A program made the position numbers and the translations under genes. From Calothrix anomala FACHB-343 (GTDB taxonomy: Bacteria > Cyanobacteriota > Cyanobacteriia > Cyanobacteriales > Nostocaceae), in NCBI RefSeq assembly GCF_014696435.1, contig NZ_JACJQG010000022.1, forward strand, positions 1 to 64,000: DNA of 64,000 bases. The letters run 5' to 3'. The notes under the pieces were generated by a model. The model saw only the letters and a list, made by a program, of their open reading frames with translations, was not told where the DNA came from and did not search any database. This document shows positions 1 through 9,911 of the stretch, one piece after another. Each line of letters opens with the position of its first letter. Position 1 is the first letter of the stretch.

Positions 1-37
1 AAACGCCCTCACCCTATAAGGGTGGGGCTAGAAATAC

Positions 38-119
38 GAAGCCTGCCTTCGCAGGCTATCAAACTTTTAGCCTGCGAAGGCAGGCTTTGTTGGTATAGCA
101 ATACCCTTGAGGGTATTGC
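38..119. repeat. Multi-hairpin dispersed element, copy 1
   Basis: Two GC-rich palindromes (AGCCTGCCTTCGCAGGCT at about 41-58 and its inverted partner at about 71-88) are followed by a hairpin with arms GCAATACCCT and AGGGTATTGC. The same order of parts, with different stem sequences that still pair, occurs at 10121-10205. This suggests structure is conserved rather than sequence. Confidence 0.6.
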
Positions 120-297
120 GTCAAAATTGGGATGCTCCCAAGTTTGCTACTTATTCTACTTTCATCACTCGTGCTAGATAAATAGCTAAAACCGTTCATA
201 GAAATCTGTACAAAGCTACTCAAAGATAGACAATACTAGACAACTATGTTTGTAATCTTAGTCCAAAGTCCTAAAACTACAGGGATAAACGGCAATC

Positions 298-344
298 CAC
301 GCCAGTCGCCTCAAGTCGGGAAACCCGCCCACGGCGCTGGCTCC
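298..344 (-). repeat. Dispersed GGAGCCA...ACTGGCGT repeat, copy 1
   Basis: Read on the minus strand, this about 47-bp unit begins GGAGCCAGCG, contains GGTTTCCCG and ends ACTGGCGTGG. It forms an imperfect palindrome. Close relatives occur at 37571-37620, 40275-40322 and 58671-58718. Confidence 0.65.
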
Positions 345-592
345 TCTATCCCATCCATCAAGTTTGGGATTACTTGCACTAATTGTTGCAGACTGTTGAT
401 TCAACGCTTATTAGGCGTTGTCTTGTCCCAAAAAATAGGTAAAGTACTGCTTACCGTCCGATTTAACGGCGGCTTTACCTATTTTCATCATATCATAGCT
501 GGCAAACACTACCTATAAATGGGTAAGAATGGGGAGGTTTGTTCAGAATTCAAGTTACAGTTTCAAACCCTGAACTTGAAAAACTTGTGCGC

Positions 593-685
593 GTCTAAAT
601 TGGATAACAACTAATAAGGGCTGTTAACTGTCAACAGTCAACAGCCCTCACAATGGATTGTGCAACTTAAAAGCTGATTAGCTTA
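593..685. repeat. Duplicated intergenic segment, copy 1
   Basis: About 90 bp share long identical runs with 26704-26824, including CTAATAAGGGCT, CACAATGGATTGTGCAACTT and GATTAGCTTAT. AGGGCTGTT and AACAGCCCT pair across a short AGTCAAC heptamer tract. The second copy differs mainly by having more heptamers. Confidence 0.7.
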
Positions 686-725
686 TCAGGCAGAGAAATG
701 ATTCTCTGGCTGTTTGGGGGAGATA

Positions 726-3700
726 TTAAGCAATTACACTAATATCGCCACTAGTAAGCGCTACTTTGTTCGTTAACTGGGCGATTTGAATTTGGGCTGT
801 ACCGCCAATTCCATCTGCATCAAATAATAAGTTACCTTTGCTGATATCGTAGATAAAGCGATCGCTAGCTGCGGTAGCCTTTGTACCTAGTCTGAACAAG
901 TTCGGATCTAGGGTACCTATATCTTGGCTCAAACCAAATTCTGATTTGGAGATGACGATAGTATCTACAGTTGGTAGAAAGTCGGTAAGCTTATCAAATT
1001 CACCAACGCTATTACGAGTTAAGTAGAAACTATCGTTACCTGCACCACCAGTTACAGTATCCTGTCCTTGACCTCCTACTAGCAAGTCATTACCATTACC
1101 GCCCAATAATTTATCTTTGCCATCATTACCATAGAGGATGTCGTTATCATCTCCGCCTTGCAGCTGATCGTTACCACTACCACCGTATAGGGTATCGTTA
1201 CCCAGCCCGCCAACTAAGGTATCGTTGTTATCATCTCCGTAGAGAATGTCATTATTATTTTCTCCCTGAATATTATCCTGTCCCTGACCGCCATACAGGG
1301 TATCATTGCCGTTACCACCTTTGAGGGTATCGTTACCAGCTAGACCCAAGATAATATCGTCTCTGTTAGTACCTGTGAGTTTATCTTTACCAGATGTACC
1401 AGTAATTGTATTACTACCCAGGTTTACTGTCAGGTTTACGGTTGCTGATGCTGTACCACCTTTACCATCGCTAGCAGTGTAGGTAAAGCTATCAGTACCA
1501 GAGAAGCCGATATTGGGAGTATAGGTGAAGGTATTATTCGCGTTTTTAACGACTAAACCTTGAGCAGCATTGGTGAAATTACTGATAGATAATGTGTCAT
1601 TATCGGGGTCGCTATCATTTGCCAAAACATTAATAGCGATCGCTTGAGTATCAGTAGTATTAGCGCTGTCATTGTTTGCAATTGGCGCTTCATTCACGTT
1701 GGCGACATTCAAAGTAAAGCCAGCAGTCGCATCGGGATTATTACCAACAGAGGTGTCGTCTACTGCAACGGTGACATTGTAGCTGGATGTACTTTCGTAA
1801 TTTAAAATGGTTCCGGCTTTGAGATACAAAACAGAATTGTCGATTTCAAAGGAAGCCGCATCTGTACCAGTTAGACTGAGGTTATTTGTACCTAAACCAT
1901 CATCGGCGATCGCAATTTCTGCCACTTGTACTCTGCTACTTGTATCACTATTTTCATTGATACTATTAACTTGATTATTCAAGTTAACTGCTGTTGGTGC
2001 TTGATTAGCTGGGAAATTAAATCTAGCGACGCTGGGGTCGTGGTCGCTATCTTGGTCGGAAAACTCGGAATTGATATGTACTACATCATACCCGTCGAGT
2101 TTATTGAATAAGTTGTTACTTACCAAGATATGATCCAGAGTCTGAGCATTACCTTCAAAATTGTAGGTATAACGCTCATTTGCAGGTAAAGTTTCAATTA
2201 AAGCAGTAAGTCCGGCATTTTTGAGGGTATTTAGGGGATTGGAAAACTCAAAATCATTCAAATCACCTGCGACAACCACATTAGCATTAGGGTCAATAGC
2301 TAAAATACTCTGCACAAAGTCTTTGACTATTGTGGCTTGCTGCTGGCGCTGTGTTTCGCTGGTGAGTGTTGGTGGTTGATTCGGCCCGTATAAAGGCTGG
2401 TCGCCACCTTTTGAGTTAAAGTGATTACCGATGACATAGACAGTCTGACCGTTGAAAGTAAATTCACCAACTAACGGCTTCCGACTGCTATTAAAAGCGG
2501 AGTTTGTCGGATCAACTAAACCAGGACTAGCAGAAAGTGTAGCAGTTCCCCCAATATTGCTGACTGTAGTATTGGCGGTGGAAGTACCGCCAGGACGCTC
2601 TACAAAACTGACACGATTGGGGTTAAATAAGAAACCCACGCGGATATTACCACCAGGTTCACCGCCATTAGTATCGTCTACTGGGTCAATTTGGCGATAT
2701 TGATATGTGGGGCCACCAGCAGCTGCGATCGCATTAATTAATGTTTGGTAAGTAACACTGGCATCAACTACGCTATCATTCGTTGCCCCGTTATTGTCTT
2801 GAATTTCTTCCAGAGAAATAATGTCTGGAGATTTCAAGTTATTCACAATCCTAGTCGCCAAGTTGTTGAACTTGGTAGCACCATCACCAGGATCGAGGTT
2901 TTCAACGTTGAAGGTAGCAACTGTTAGTTGGTTAACAGTAGGAGTTAAATTCGTGACTTCTTTTTGAAGAGTACTGTTCTGTACTACTGTAGGCGCAGTC
3001 GAGACTAAAACTTCATAGTTGCTAAAGTCGTAGTTAACTACACCAACAACATTGCTAAGTTGCGTACCAACATTAACATCAGGTAGCACTAGGGCATTAT
3101 TGAGATCGTCGATCTGAATCCGCTCAGGATTGAAATCTGAGGCACTAATTAGACTACCACCGCGAGCTGTGCGCCCAGTTGCATTTGCACCATTGTCTGC
3201 TAATACCCAAATTTCCTGCGATCCTGCCCCAAAGTTTGCAGTGGGTGAAGTGGCGATCGGGTTATTGATTTGCACCCGCATTCCTTCTAAACTTTCATAG
3301 AAGTCAATGCCATCGCTATCCGGATCGAAGGTGCCATTGGTTTCTACATTGGTGGCATCGTTTTCAATTACGGTTGTGGGGATGGTACGACCACCATTAC
3401 CGAGAATGGTAGCAGCAGGCAAGGCATTACCGGAAGATAGGTTATTGATTGTGGGATTGGTAATTTGCGTATTAGTCAGGTTGTTAGGGTTGTTACCAGG
3501 ACGGAATTCAGAAACCCTACCACTCACCTGGATGTAATCGCCTACTGCAACTGTGGGAGCGGAACTAGTAAAGACAAAGATACCTTCGGAAGTGCGATCG
3601 TCATTATCGGGGTTGGGGTCTTGTAAGTAAAATCCGTTGCTAGCTACGGCAGTAACAATACCTGGTACATTGGTGACATTTTGCCCGACTAAAGGAGAAC

Positions 3701-4676
3701 GATGGGCTGCACCTTGGATCTCATGAATCCGGGTAGTGGGTGCAGAATCGTTATCTGCGATCGCAATATTCACAGTAGTAGTGCTACCCAAAGTAATATC
3801 TGAGGATGGGTTACTAATCGTGATTGCTGCAGTTTCCGTACCTTCAAACACAGCATCATCAACAACAGTAAAGGTGACAGAACCAGAAGTTGCACCATTG
3901 GGGATGGTGATGACGCTATTGCTCAGGGTATAGTCTCCTGTGGTAATTCCCGTTCCTGTAACACCCAAATTCACAGTTTGATTGCCGGAAACAGTATTAG
4001 AAACAGTAGCCGTTACAGTAATAATTGTTTGTTCGGTCTCTGAACCAGAATTACTACTAACTGATAAATTGACTGTGGGAGTTCCACCAGTAATGGCAAA
4101 GTTTGTGGTGTTAGGAACTGCCGTAGAATAATCATTAGTGGTATCAATTGTCCAATTAGCACTATTAAAAACAAGTGCTTTGTAGTCAGCGAAACTGCTT
4201 TGACCAGTGCGTGAACCATTATATTCAGCATAGTCAGTGCTATTGGTGAGTGCGATCGCATTTACTCCATTAGTTAGTCCCGCAGGAGTGAGATTTGTCG
4301 ATCCCTCCGTTGATACTGCTGTCAAAAATGTGGTTGGTTGAGTAGCACTAGTGCCAATATAGGCGTATACAGTCTCGTTAGTCGCACTCAGTGCGATATT
4401 ACTCCCGTCAACAACTGTAAATGTACCAATAGATGCCGCACGAGTAGCTGCGTCAATTGCACTAAAACGAACTACAGTTCCAGCTACAATCGTGTTAGCT
4501 CCCGTATCCCATTGAAATGCTGATTCACCAGTATTAAAGGCAGTTGTACTTGTAGCTTCGTTGTCGTTAAAGTAAATGATTGTATTAGCTGGTATGTCTA
4601 CAAATGTCACAATAGACCAGCCATCTTCATCTGCATTGAAGGATATAAAAGCAATATCCCCTGTTGTCAAAGCCAT
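726..4676 (-). CDS. Secreted RTX-repeat nuclease, ExeM/NucH-like endonuclease/exonuclease/phosphatase
   Basis: A 1316-residue modular protein, probably a calcium-stabilised extracellular nuclease or phosphodiesterase exported by a type I system. In order: an N-terminal domain seen in ExeM/NucH-type nucleases (about 1-200), a Calx-beta-like repeat (about 205-310), a region resembling an OB-fold nuclease accessory domain (about 315-560), and an endonuclease/exonuclease/phosphatase domain (about 580-890). The catalytic domain shows ATFNVENLD, SLEEIQDN, VVAGDLNDFE, TLDHILVS and SDHDPSVA. Then come a cadherin-like domain (about 890-1000), a tandem-95-like domain (about 1000-1085), RTX nonapeptides such as GGNGNDTLYGG (about 1095-1215) and a C-terminal export-type domain. 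There is no N-terminal signal peptide, as expected for type I export. An AGGAG sequence about 10 bases upstream supports the start. The nucleic-acid substrate is inferred from the family; no transporter genes are in the window. Confidence 0.88.
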   Translation of the reverse strand: MALTTGDIAFISFNADEDGWSIVTFVDIPANTIIYFNDNEATSTTAFNTGESAFQWDTGANTIVAGTVVRFSAIDAATRAASIGTFTVVDGSNIALSATNETVYAYIGTSATQPTTFLTAVSTEGSTNLTPAGLTNGVNAIALTNSTDYAEYNGSRTGQSSFADYKALVFNSANWTIDTTNDYSTAVPNTTNFAITGGTPTVNLSVSSNSGSETEQTIITVTATVSNTVSGNQTVNLGVTGTGITTGDYTLSNSVITIPNGATSGSVTFTVVDDAVFEGTETAAITISNPSSDITLGSTTTVNIAIADNDSAPTTRIHEIQGAAHRSPLVGQNVTNVPGIVTAVASNGFYLQDPNPDNDDRTSEGIFVFTSSAPTVAVGDYIQVSGRVSEFRPGNNPNNLTNTQITNPTINNLSSGNALPAATILGNGGRTIPTTVIENDATNVETNGTFDPDSDGIDFYESLEGMRVQINNPIATSPTANFGAGSQEIWVLADNGANATGRTARGGSLISASDFNPERIQIDDLNNALVLPDVNVGTQLSNVVGVVNYDFSNYEVLVSTAPTVVQNSTLQKEVTNLTPTVNQLTVATFNVENLDPGDGATKFNNLATRIVNNLKSPDIISLEEIQDNNGATNDSVVDASVTYQTLINAIAAAGGPTYQYRQIDPVDDTNGGEPGGNIRVGFLFNPNRVSFVERPGGTSTANTTVSNIGGTATLSASPGLVDPTNSAFNSSRKPLVGEFTFNGQTVYVIGNHFNSKGGDQPLYGPNQPPTLTSETQRQQQATIVKDFVQSILAIDPNANVVVAGDLNDFEFSNPLNTLKNAGLTALIETLPANERYTYNFEGNAQTLDHILVSNNLFNKLDGYDVVHINSEFSDQDSDHDPSVARFNFPANQAPTAVNLNNQVNSINENSDTSSRVQVAEIAIADDGLGTNNLSLTGTDAASFEIDNSVLYLKAGTILNYESTSSYNVTVAVDDTSVGNNPDATAGFTLNVANVNEAPIANNDSANTTDTQAIAINVLANDSDPDNDTLSISNFTNAAQGLVVKNANNTFTYTPNIGFSGTDSFTYTASDGKGGTASATVNLTVNLGSNTITGTSGKDKLTGTNRDDIILGLAGNDTLKGGNGNDTLYGGQGQDNIQGENNNDILYGDDNNDTLVGGLGNDTLYGGSGNDQLQGGDDNDILYGNDGKDKLLGGNGNDLLVGGQGQDTVTGGAGNDSFYLTRNSVGEFDKLTDFLPTVDTIVISKSEFGLSQDIGTLDPNLFRLGTKATAASDRFIYDISKGNLLFDADGIGGTAQIQIAQLTNKVALTSGDISVIA

Positions 4677-5375
4677 GAGAATTGTCTCCTTAACAGTTGT
4701 TTTTAGATGGATTTAACTGGAAAATCAGCTAAATTAGGAACTAAATATTGAAGAGAAGTAATAGTTTTTGCAGAATATTTTTCTAAGTCTAAATATTCAC
4801 AACAAATGTACTGAATCAAGGTTAAAAATAAACTATGAATTGGTAAATTTTGTTAATTAAAAAAGGAATTACACAATCGGCATATTATTTTAAGCTCATA
4901 CTGTACTCCTGCAAGGAAGGAAGCAAGAGCCTCTCGAACAGATAAATTTAGTCCAGAAAATAAGGGATAGAGCCGCTCAATACAGAAAAAACTGTCATTT
5001 TTTGTTACACTTGCATAATTCCTATAAAAAACAGGAATAATTCTTTCAAGAATTAGAAATTAAAAAATAAGCAACTTACCTCTGCTTCAGAATTTAGTAA
5101 TTACGAATTACTAATTACGAATTACGAATTATTTACTCACTAGCCAAAACGGCTGGATATCTTGATAGTTGAATACTCTTAATAAAAATTGAAAAAAATT
5201 ATTCAAAATATATATTTTTTCAAAAAATATATGATTTATACTTAGTTTTTAAAATAAATTTCTAGTAGATATTATGCTTGATTTAAGCAGAAATTTATGA
5301 GTTAAAATATGAGTTATAAATAAGACATCAATGTTGATATTGGTGTCCTAATATTGACATATCTTAGAAAAAAAC
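4677..5375. other. AT-rich intergenic region between divergent genes
   Basis: About 700 bp separating the divergently transcribed nuclease and SH3b genes, so it should hold both promoters, but no promoter stands out. A short tandem of TAATTACGAATTAC-like units lies at about 5095-5130. No further open frame or structured element is evident. Confidence 0.55.
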
Positions 5376-5903
5376 ATGAATAATCAACTATTGAAAATAT
5401 CTACCGGATTAGCACTTATATGTGCCAGTGTAACTATCAACACAGGTATAGCCAATCAAATGGTATTAGCAAAAACAAAAACTCCTACCAAGTGTAATAT
5501 TTATGCTTATGTTGATGTCTCATCTGGGCAAGCTTTAAATGTGCGTACAGGCCCAAGTATGCAAAATAAAATTTTAGGACAAGTGCCTGTAAACGAAACT
5601 GTTAATGTAATTGCAGTTGTTTCAAATTGGGCAAGAATTACTAATGCTAGTGCTGGTTATAAAGGTACTGGTTGGGTGTCTTTACCAAAGTTAGGTTTAT
5701 CGACAACAGGCTATGGTACTAAAGGTGTGAGGCTTTATGCCAAAACTAATCAAAATAGCCAAGTAATCCTGCGAGTTCCCTCTAGTACAAGTGTGAATTT
5801 ATTAGGCTGTCAAGGAGGCTGGGCGCTAATAGAATATAAAGGCATTAAAGGTTGGTTAACTAGAGAAGATCAATGTGGCGCAGCACTAACTACTTGTTCT
5901 TAA
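5376..5903 (+). CDS. Secreted protein with two bacterial SH3 (SH3b) domains
   Basis: A 175-residue protein with an N-terminal signal peptide (hydrophobic stretch at about 7-30, likely cleaved after an AxA-like site near residue 33) followed by two SH3b-type repeats. The first is about 43-107, with the typical ALNVRTGPSMQNKILGQV run; the second, about 110-165, contains VRLYAKTNQNSQVILRV and GGWALIEYKGIKGWL. SH3b domains usually bind peptidoglycan or other wall ligands, so a periplasmic or wall-associated role is likely. No catalytic domain is attached. The four cysteines at 40, 144, 167 and 174 could form disulfides. Its partner is unknown and it appears to be a single-gene transcript. Confidence 0.8.
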   Translation: MNNQLLKISTGLALICASVTINTGIANQMVLAKTKTPTKCNIYAYVDVSSGQALNVRTGPSMQNKILGQVPVNETVNVIAVVSNWARITNASAGYKGTGWVSLPKLGLSTTGYGTKGVRLYAKTNQNSQVILRVPSSTSVNLLGCQGGWALIEYKGIKGWLTREDQCGAALTTCS

Positions 5904-5932
5904 TTAATAAACTAGAGGGGTAAAGAAAACAT

Positions 5933-5978
5933 TTGACTATTGACTATTGACTATTGACCATTGACCATTGACTATTAA
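5933..5978. repeat. Heptanucleotide tandem repeat (TTGACTA/TTGACCA)
   Basis: About six degenerate 7-bp units between convergent genes, overlapping the last codons of the minus-strand membrane protein. This is the short tandem repeat type common in Nostocales. Confidence 0.8.
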
Positions 5979-6499
5979 CTAACAGCTTCTTGTTTTTCTT
6001 TGATTGTTCGCCTTCCCCAAGGCTTAATAACTGAAATTCCAATGATGACAACAAGACAAAGAAATTGAATTACAGATCCAATCAAAACTCCTCTAGTATC
6101 AAAAGAATAGATTGAATTTTTAAACGCTTGCAATCCTTCTTGCGCCGAAATAATTTCTGCTGTATTTCCCCAAGGATATAGCCAGAATGTGCCAAATATA
6201 ATCAATCCAGTTGTTAAAATCCACTTGACAATCACCCAGTAGAATTTGGTAAATCCATAATTTGTTGTCCAGCAAAGAAACGTTGCTGTGATAACTGCAC
6301 CCATCGCTGAGGGAATTACAATATAATCATCCAGTAAATTAATTGCTGAGTTAATTGCATAGAGAGCATCCCCCTTATTAGCTTGCATATTCCTTAGTGA
6401 TAAAAGAAACATACTTAAGACGGTTCCTGTCCAAAGTGCGGCGAAACTAACATGTGCAGACAGCAACCAGTTTTTCTGTTTGATACTCAGTTTTGGCAT
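5975..6499 (-). CDS. Predicted four-helix integral membrane protein, DUF2269-like
   Basis: With the start at the ATG of MPKLSIKQ this is a 174-residue membrane protein. An AGGAGA sequence sits 5-6 bases before this ATG, which favours it over a longer reading from 6556. Four hydrophobic segments are visible, at about 12-33 (ending VLSMFLL), 56-76, 88-106 and 137-157. The first helix holds a histidine in the run LLSAHVSFAALWTG, as in predicted membrane proteins of the DUF2269/copper-resistance-like type, where a histidine may bind haem or metal. The function is unknown. It is convergent with the SH3b gene and has no obvious operon partner. Confidence 0.6.
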   Translation of the reverse strand: MPKLSIKQKNWLLSAHVSFAALWTGTVLSMFLLSLRNMQANKGDALYAINSAINLLDDYIVIPSAMGAVITATFLCWTTNYGFTKFYWVIVKWILTTGLIIFGTFWLYPWGNTAEIISAQEGLQAFKNSIYSFDTRGVLIGSVIQFLCLVVIIGISVIKPWGRRTIKEKQEAVS

Positions 6500-6556
6500 T
6501 TTTTCTCCTAAATTTATATTTCCAAATCTTTTAATGAGTGGGACATTTGATAACAA

Positions 6557-7042
6557 GATTGATTACTCAGAGAGATAGTTAATGCTTTAACTATTCTAGG
6601 AAGTTCATCTCGCTACAAGCTGGAATCTCAACAACAATATTCTCAAACTTTGTGCGCTCAATCAAATTTTTGGCAGAGTTTCGGCTTAAAGAAGGGGAAA
6701 TCTTAAATGTTAAAGGTAAAAACCTTTACTCCTTCTTAAGGTAGTTATGTTTATCGCCATTAGTCTAATTAGAAGTCACAAAAGTATAAATTTACGCGAA
6801 TCTCCGCAAAGTCAGAGAAATTAAAAATTAAATTGTTGATATTAATTGGCTATAAGTCAGAAACGAAATACTAATAAATCCTCAGCTTTGACAAACTGTT
6901 AATTAGAAATAATCTCAATAAATAAATTAAAAAAATTTAGTCTGTAGAGAGATGTATCTTTTAATCAAAAATAGTTTGATACACATTAATTACAATTTGA
7001 GTTTTAATAAAACAACGTAGAATTTGATGTTAAAAATAATTT
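6557..7042. other. AT-rich intergenic region
   Basis: About 490 bp between divergent genes. A small hairpin at about 6711-6730 (TAAAGGT and ACCTTTA) is the only structure seen. No convincing coding frame. Confidence 0.5.
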
Positions 7043-7936
7043 ATGACCTACGATAACCGCGCGGTGGTACGCAAGGTTCTAATTATCACCTTATTATTAA
7101 ACCTGTTTGTCATGGCATTAAAAGCTTTTGTCGGTTACTCAACAGGTTCTCTCAGCTTGCTAGCTGATGCCTTGCACAGCGTGACAGATAGCGCTAACAA
7201 TGTTTTAGGATTAGTTACTAGTAAATTTTCTTCACCTCATCCCGATCGCGAACATCCTTACGGACACCAAAAATTTGAAGCTGTGGGTGCTTTGGGAATT
7301 TCTGCATTTTTAGGCATAGCTTGTTTTGAAATTCTCCAAGGTGCAATTGAACGCATTATTAAAGGTGGCGCACCTGTGAAAATTTCCACAGCAGAATTAT
7401 GGTTATTACTAATTGTGTTGGGCGTAAATATTTTTGTAACATTTTACGAACGCAACGAAGGAAAGCGAGTAAATAGCCCGATTTTGATTGCTGATGCGAC
7501 ACATACCATGAGTGATGTGTGGGTAACGATTACCGTTATGGGTGGCTTAGTTGGGGTATCGCTAGGTTATCAATGGTTAGATATAGTTTTAGCTTTTCCT
7601 GTGGCTGTGTTGGTGTTTTGGAGTGGTTGGTCAGTATTAAAAGATAACTTACCTTCATTAGTCGATGAAATGGCGATCGCGCCAGAAGCCATTCATGCGA
7701 TCGCTCTTTCTGTACCTGGGGTAATTAACTGTCATGATATTGCTTCGCGTGGGGTTCTCGGTCGTCAAGTTTTTATCGAAATGCATCTAATAGTCGCTGC
7801 TGCTGACGTAGACACCGCCCACCGCATCACCGAAGAAGTAGAAAGACAACTTGAAGAACGTTTCCGACCGGTGCGCGTTCTCATTCACGTAGAACCGCCA
7901 GCTTATCAATCTGAGGCGATTACGTTTGAAAAGTAG
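7043..7936 (+). CDS. Cation diffusion facilitator family metal exporter
   Basis: A 297-residue CDF antiporter, expected to export Zn2+ or a similar divalent ion from the cytoplasm in exchange for protons. Six membrane helices occupy about residues 10-205, followed by a cytoplasmic ferredoxin-like domain (about 210-290, with the run HRITEEVERQLEERF). The tetrahedral site can be read as His45 and Asp49 in helix 2 (ADALHSVTDSAN) and His154 and Asp158 in helix 5 (DATHTMSDVW). This HD-HD arrangement is typical of zinc-type CDFs rather than the DD-HD type of YiiP. The metal is therefore inferred. No metal-sensor gene is adjacent and no operator was identified. Confidence 0.88.
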   Translation: MTYDNRAVVRKVLIITLLLNLFVMALKAFVGYSTGSLSLLADALHSVTDSANNVLGLVTSKFSSPHPDREHPYGHQKFEAVGALGISAFLGIACFEILQGAIERIIKGGAPVKISTAELWLLLIVLGVNIFVTFYERNEGKRVNSPILIADATHTMSDVWVTITVMGGLVGVSLGYQWLDIVLAFPVAVLVFWSGWSVLKDNLPSLVDEMAIAPEAIHAIALSVPGVINCHDIASRGVLGRQVFIEMHLIVAAADVDTAHRITEEVERQLEERFRPVRVLIHVEPPAYQSEAITFEK

Positions 7937-7976
7937 TCATTGGGCATTGGGCATTGGGCATGGGGCATTGGGCATT
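7937..7976. repeat. TGGGCAT heptamer tandem repeat
   Basis: Five to six units directly after the stop codon of the metal exporter gene. Confidence 0.85.
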
Positions 7977-8030
7977 TATTTACCCCTCTGCCTCCTCTGC
8001 TTCCTCTGCACCCTCCGCTCGCCCTGCTTC

Positions 8031-9911
8031 CTAAGAAGCTAGGCGATTCCGCCGCCGTTCCGGGCTACCTGTGGGAATGGCGGCGATGAGTTTTTGGGTG
8101 TATTCTTCTTTGGGTTCGCGGTAGATGCTTTCGGCGGTACCTTCTTCGACTATTTGACCGCGATTCATGACTAAAATGCGATCGCTCATAAATTTGACGA
8201 CGCTTAAGTCATGGGAAATGAAAATATAAGTCAGCTGAAAATCTGATTGCAATTCTTTCAGCAGATTTAATACTTGCGCTTGTACTGATACATCCAATGC
8301 GGAAACCGATTCATCGCAAATGATAAATTTGGGATTTAATGCTAGAGAACGGGCAATGCAAATTCGTTGACGCTGACCGCCGGAAAATTGATGAGGATAG
8401 CGGTTAATTGCATCTGCACTCAATCCCACCCGTTCTAACAGTTCAACTACCCTTTCTCGCCGTTGTGGCTTGGTTTTGCCGACAGAGTGAATGACTAAGG
8501 GTTCCATAATTGCGTCCCCTACTTTCATTCTTGGATCGAGGGCGCTAAAGGGATTTTGAAATACTATTTGCATTTCCCGGCGGAGTTTTTGCAAGGGTTC
8601 GCCTTTGAGTTGGGTGATATTTTGTCCCTCGAAAATAATTTCACCACCCATCGGTTCTATTAACCGTAATATGGTTCTTCCTAAAGTCGTTTTACCACAA
8701 CCTGATTCACCAACTAATCCCACCGTTTCCCCTGGTTTAACATCAAAGGAAACGTTATTTACTGCCATATTGTAGCGTTTTGTTCCGCCAAACACACCTT
8801 TAACAGGAAAGCCAACTTTGAGATTGCGGACTTGTAGCAGAGGTGGTTTTTCGTTGAGTTCAGCTAATCTGGTAACTATCTCTTCTCTGGTAACTTCTAG
8901 CGGTGCTAAGGGTACTTTCTCTTGAATTACTAATTCTCCTGTAGATGTTTCCTCTGCATTCATGTAGTCAGAAACTGTCAAGAGTTTTTGCGGATGGCGC
9001 GTCAATGTAGGACGGCAAGCAACTAAACCTTTAGTATAGGGATGCTGGGGATTGCTGAAAATTTCTGTCGCGGTATTATATTCAACAATTTTGCCACGAT
9101 ACATCACCGCGACTTTATCCGCAATTTCGGAAATTAATCCTAAATCGTGGGTGATGAAAATCATGGACATGTCCCGGCTTTGCTGCAATTCTGCCATTAA
9201 TTCCAAAATTGTCGCTTGTACGGTGACATCTAAAGCTGTAGTTGGTTCGTCAGCAATTAATAATAATGGATTGCAGGAAATTGCCATTGCAATCATTACT
9301 CTCTGTAACTGTCCTCCAGAAAGTTCGTGAGGGTAGCGTTCTAAAATAGATTGCTTATGCTGTTCTACCAATTCGCCTAGTTTACGTCCCTCTGGCTTGG
9401 GGTATTGGGAATTAGTTTGACTCCAAGTATCAAGATATTGCTGTGCTATTTGCTCGTCACTGGGGAGAAGTTTCACTTCTTGCAAACCTGCGATCGCAAT
9501 TTCTCGCGCTTCTTTTTCTGAGACTTTTTGATGTCGCAGAATTGCTTCTGTTAGCTGAAAGCCAATGTTATAAACCGGATTGAGTGAACTCATCGGTTCT
9601 TGGAAAATCATCGCGATGTCACCGCCGCGATAAAGCTGCATTTCTTGGGGCGGTAACTCTACTAAATTAATTGCTGGTGCATTCTCCTGGGCGTGAAACA
9701 AAATTTCCCCGCCACTAATTCTCCCCGGATTCTGCAACAAACCCATGATGGCTAGAGAGGTGACTGATTTACCACTTCCCGATTCGCCAACTATTCCTAA
9801 AGTTTCTCCTCGATTGAGTTGAAAGGAAATTCCATCAACGGCTTTGAGGGTGTTACCATCACCGGAAAATTCAACTTGGAGATTACGAACCTCTAGGATA
9901 GTTGCTGTCAT
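8031..9911 (-). CDS. Fused double ABC ATPase of peptide/nickel importer type (DppD-DppF/YejF-like)
   Basis: A 626-residue protein with two complete ATP-binding cassettes in tandem, energising an oligopeptide-type importer at the inner membrane face. The first cassette (about 1-300) has Walker A GESGSGKS, signature LSGGQLQRV and Walker B LLLIADEPT. The second (about 358-610) has GESGCGKTT, FSGGQRQRI and FIICDESVSALD. Each half ends in the oligopeptide-type extension (PHPYTKGL, EEYTQKLIAAIPTGSP). The Walker B Asp-Glu of the second half reads CDES rather than the commoner ADEP, as in DppF/OppF. The fused arrangement matches YejF, GsiA and cyanobacterial homologues. Permease and substrate-binding genes are not adjacent, so the substrate cannot be assigned. 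Confidence 0.9.
   Translation of the reverse strand: MTATILEVRNLQVEFSGDGNTLKAVDGISFQLNRGETLGIVGESGSGKSVTSLAIMGLLQNPGRISGGEILFHAQENAPAINLVELPPQEMQLYRGGDIAMIFQEPMSSLNPVYNIGFQLTEAILRHQKVSEKEAREIAIAGLQEVKLLPSDEQIAQQYLDTWSQTNSQYPKPEGRKLGELVEQHKQSILERYPHELSGGQLQRVMIAMAISCNPLLLIADEPTTALDVTVQATILELMAELQQSRDMSMIFITHDLGLISEIADKVAVMYRGKIVEYNTATEIFSNPQHPYTKGLVACRPTLTRHPQKLLTVSDYMNAEETSTGELVIQEKVPLAPLEVTREEIVTRLAELNEKPPLLQVRNLKVGFPVKGVFGGTKRYNMAVNNVSFDVKPGETVGLVGESGCGKTTLGRTILRLIEPMGGEIIFEGQNITQLKGEPLQKLRREMQIVFQNPFSALDPRMKVGDAIMEPLVIHSVGKTKPQRRERVVELLERVGLSADAINRYPHQFSGGQRQRICIARSLALNPKFIICDESVSALDVSVQAQVLNLLKELQSDFQLTYIFISHDLSVVKFMSDRILVMNRGQIVEEGTAESIYREPKEEYTQKLIAAIPTGSPERRRNRLAS

Larger units (their letters stand above)
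1..725. other. Intergenic region rich in palindromic repeats
   Basis: No convincing gene is present. A 90-codon open frame at 246-518 runs through a dispersed repeat and looks accidental. The region holds a pair of mutually inverted GC-rich hairpins at 38-93, a perfect 10-bp hairpin at 98-119 (arms GCAATACCCT and AGGGTATTGC), one copy of a dispersed GGAGCCA...TGGCGT repeat at 298-344, and a segment at 593-685 that recurs near 26704-26824. The last repeat lies downstream of the minus-strand nuclease gene. Confidence 0.7.

Noticed and set aside
246-518. 90-codon open frame on the plus strand
   Set aside because: It runs through a dispersed palindromic repeat, lacks a ribosome-binding site and shows no protein-like pattern.
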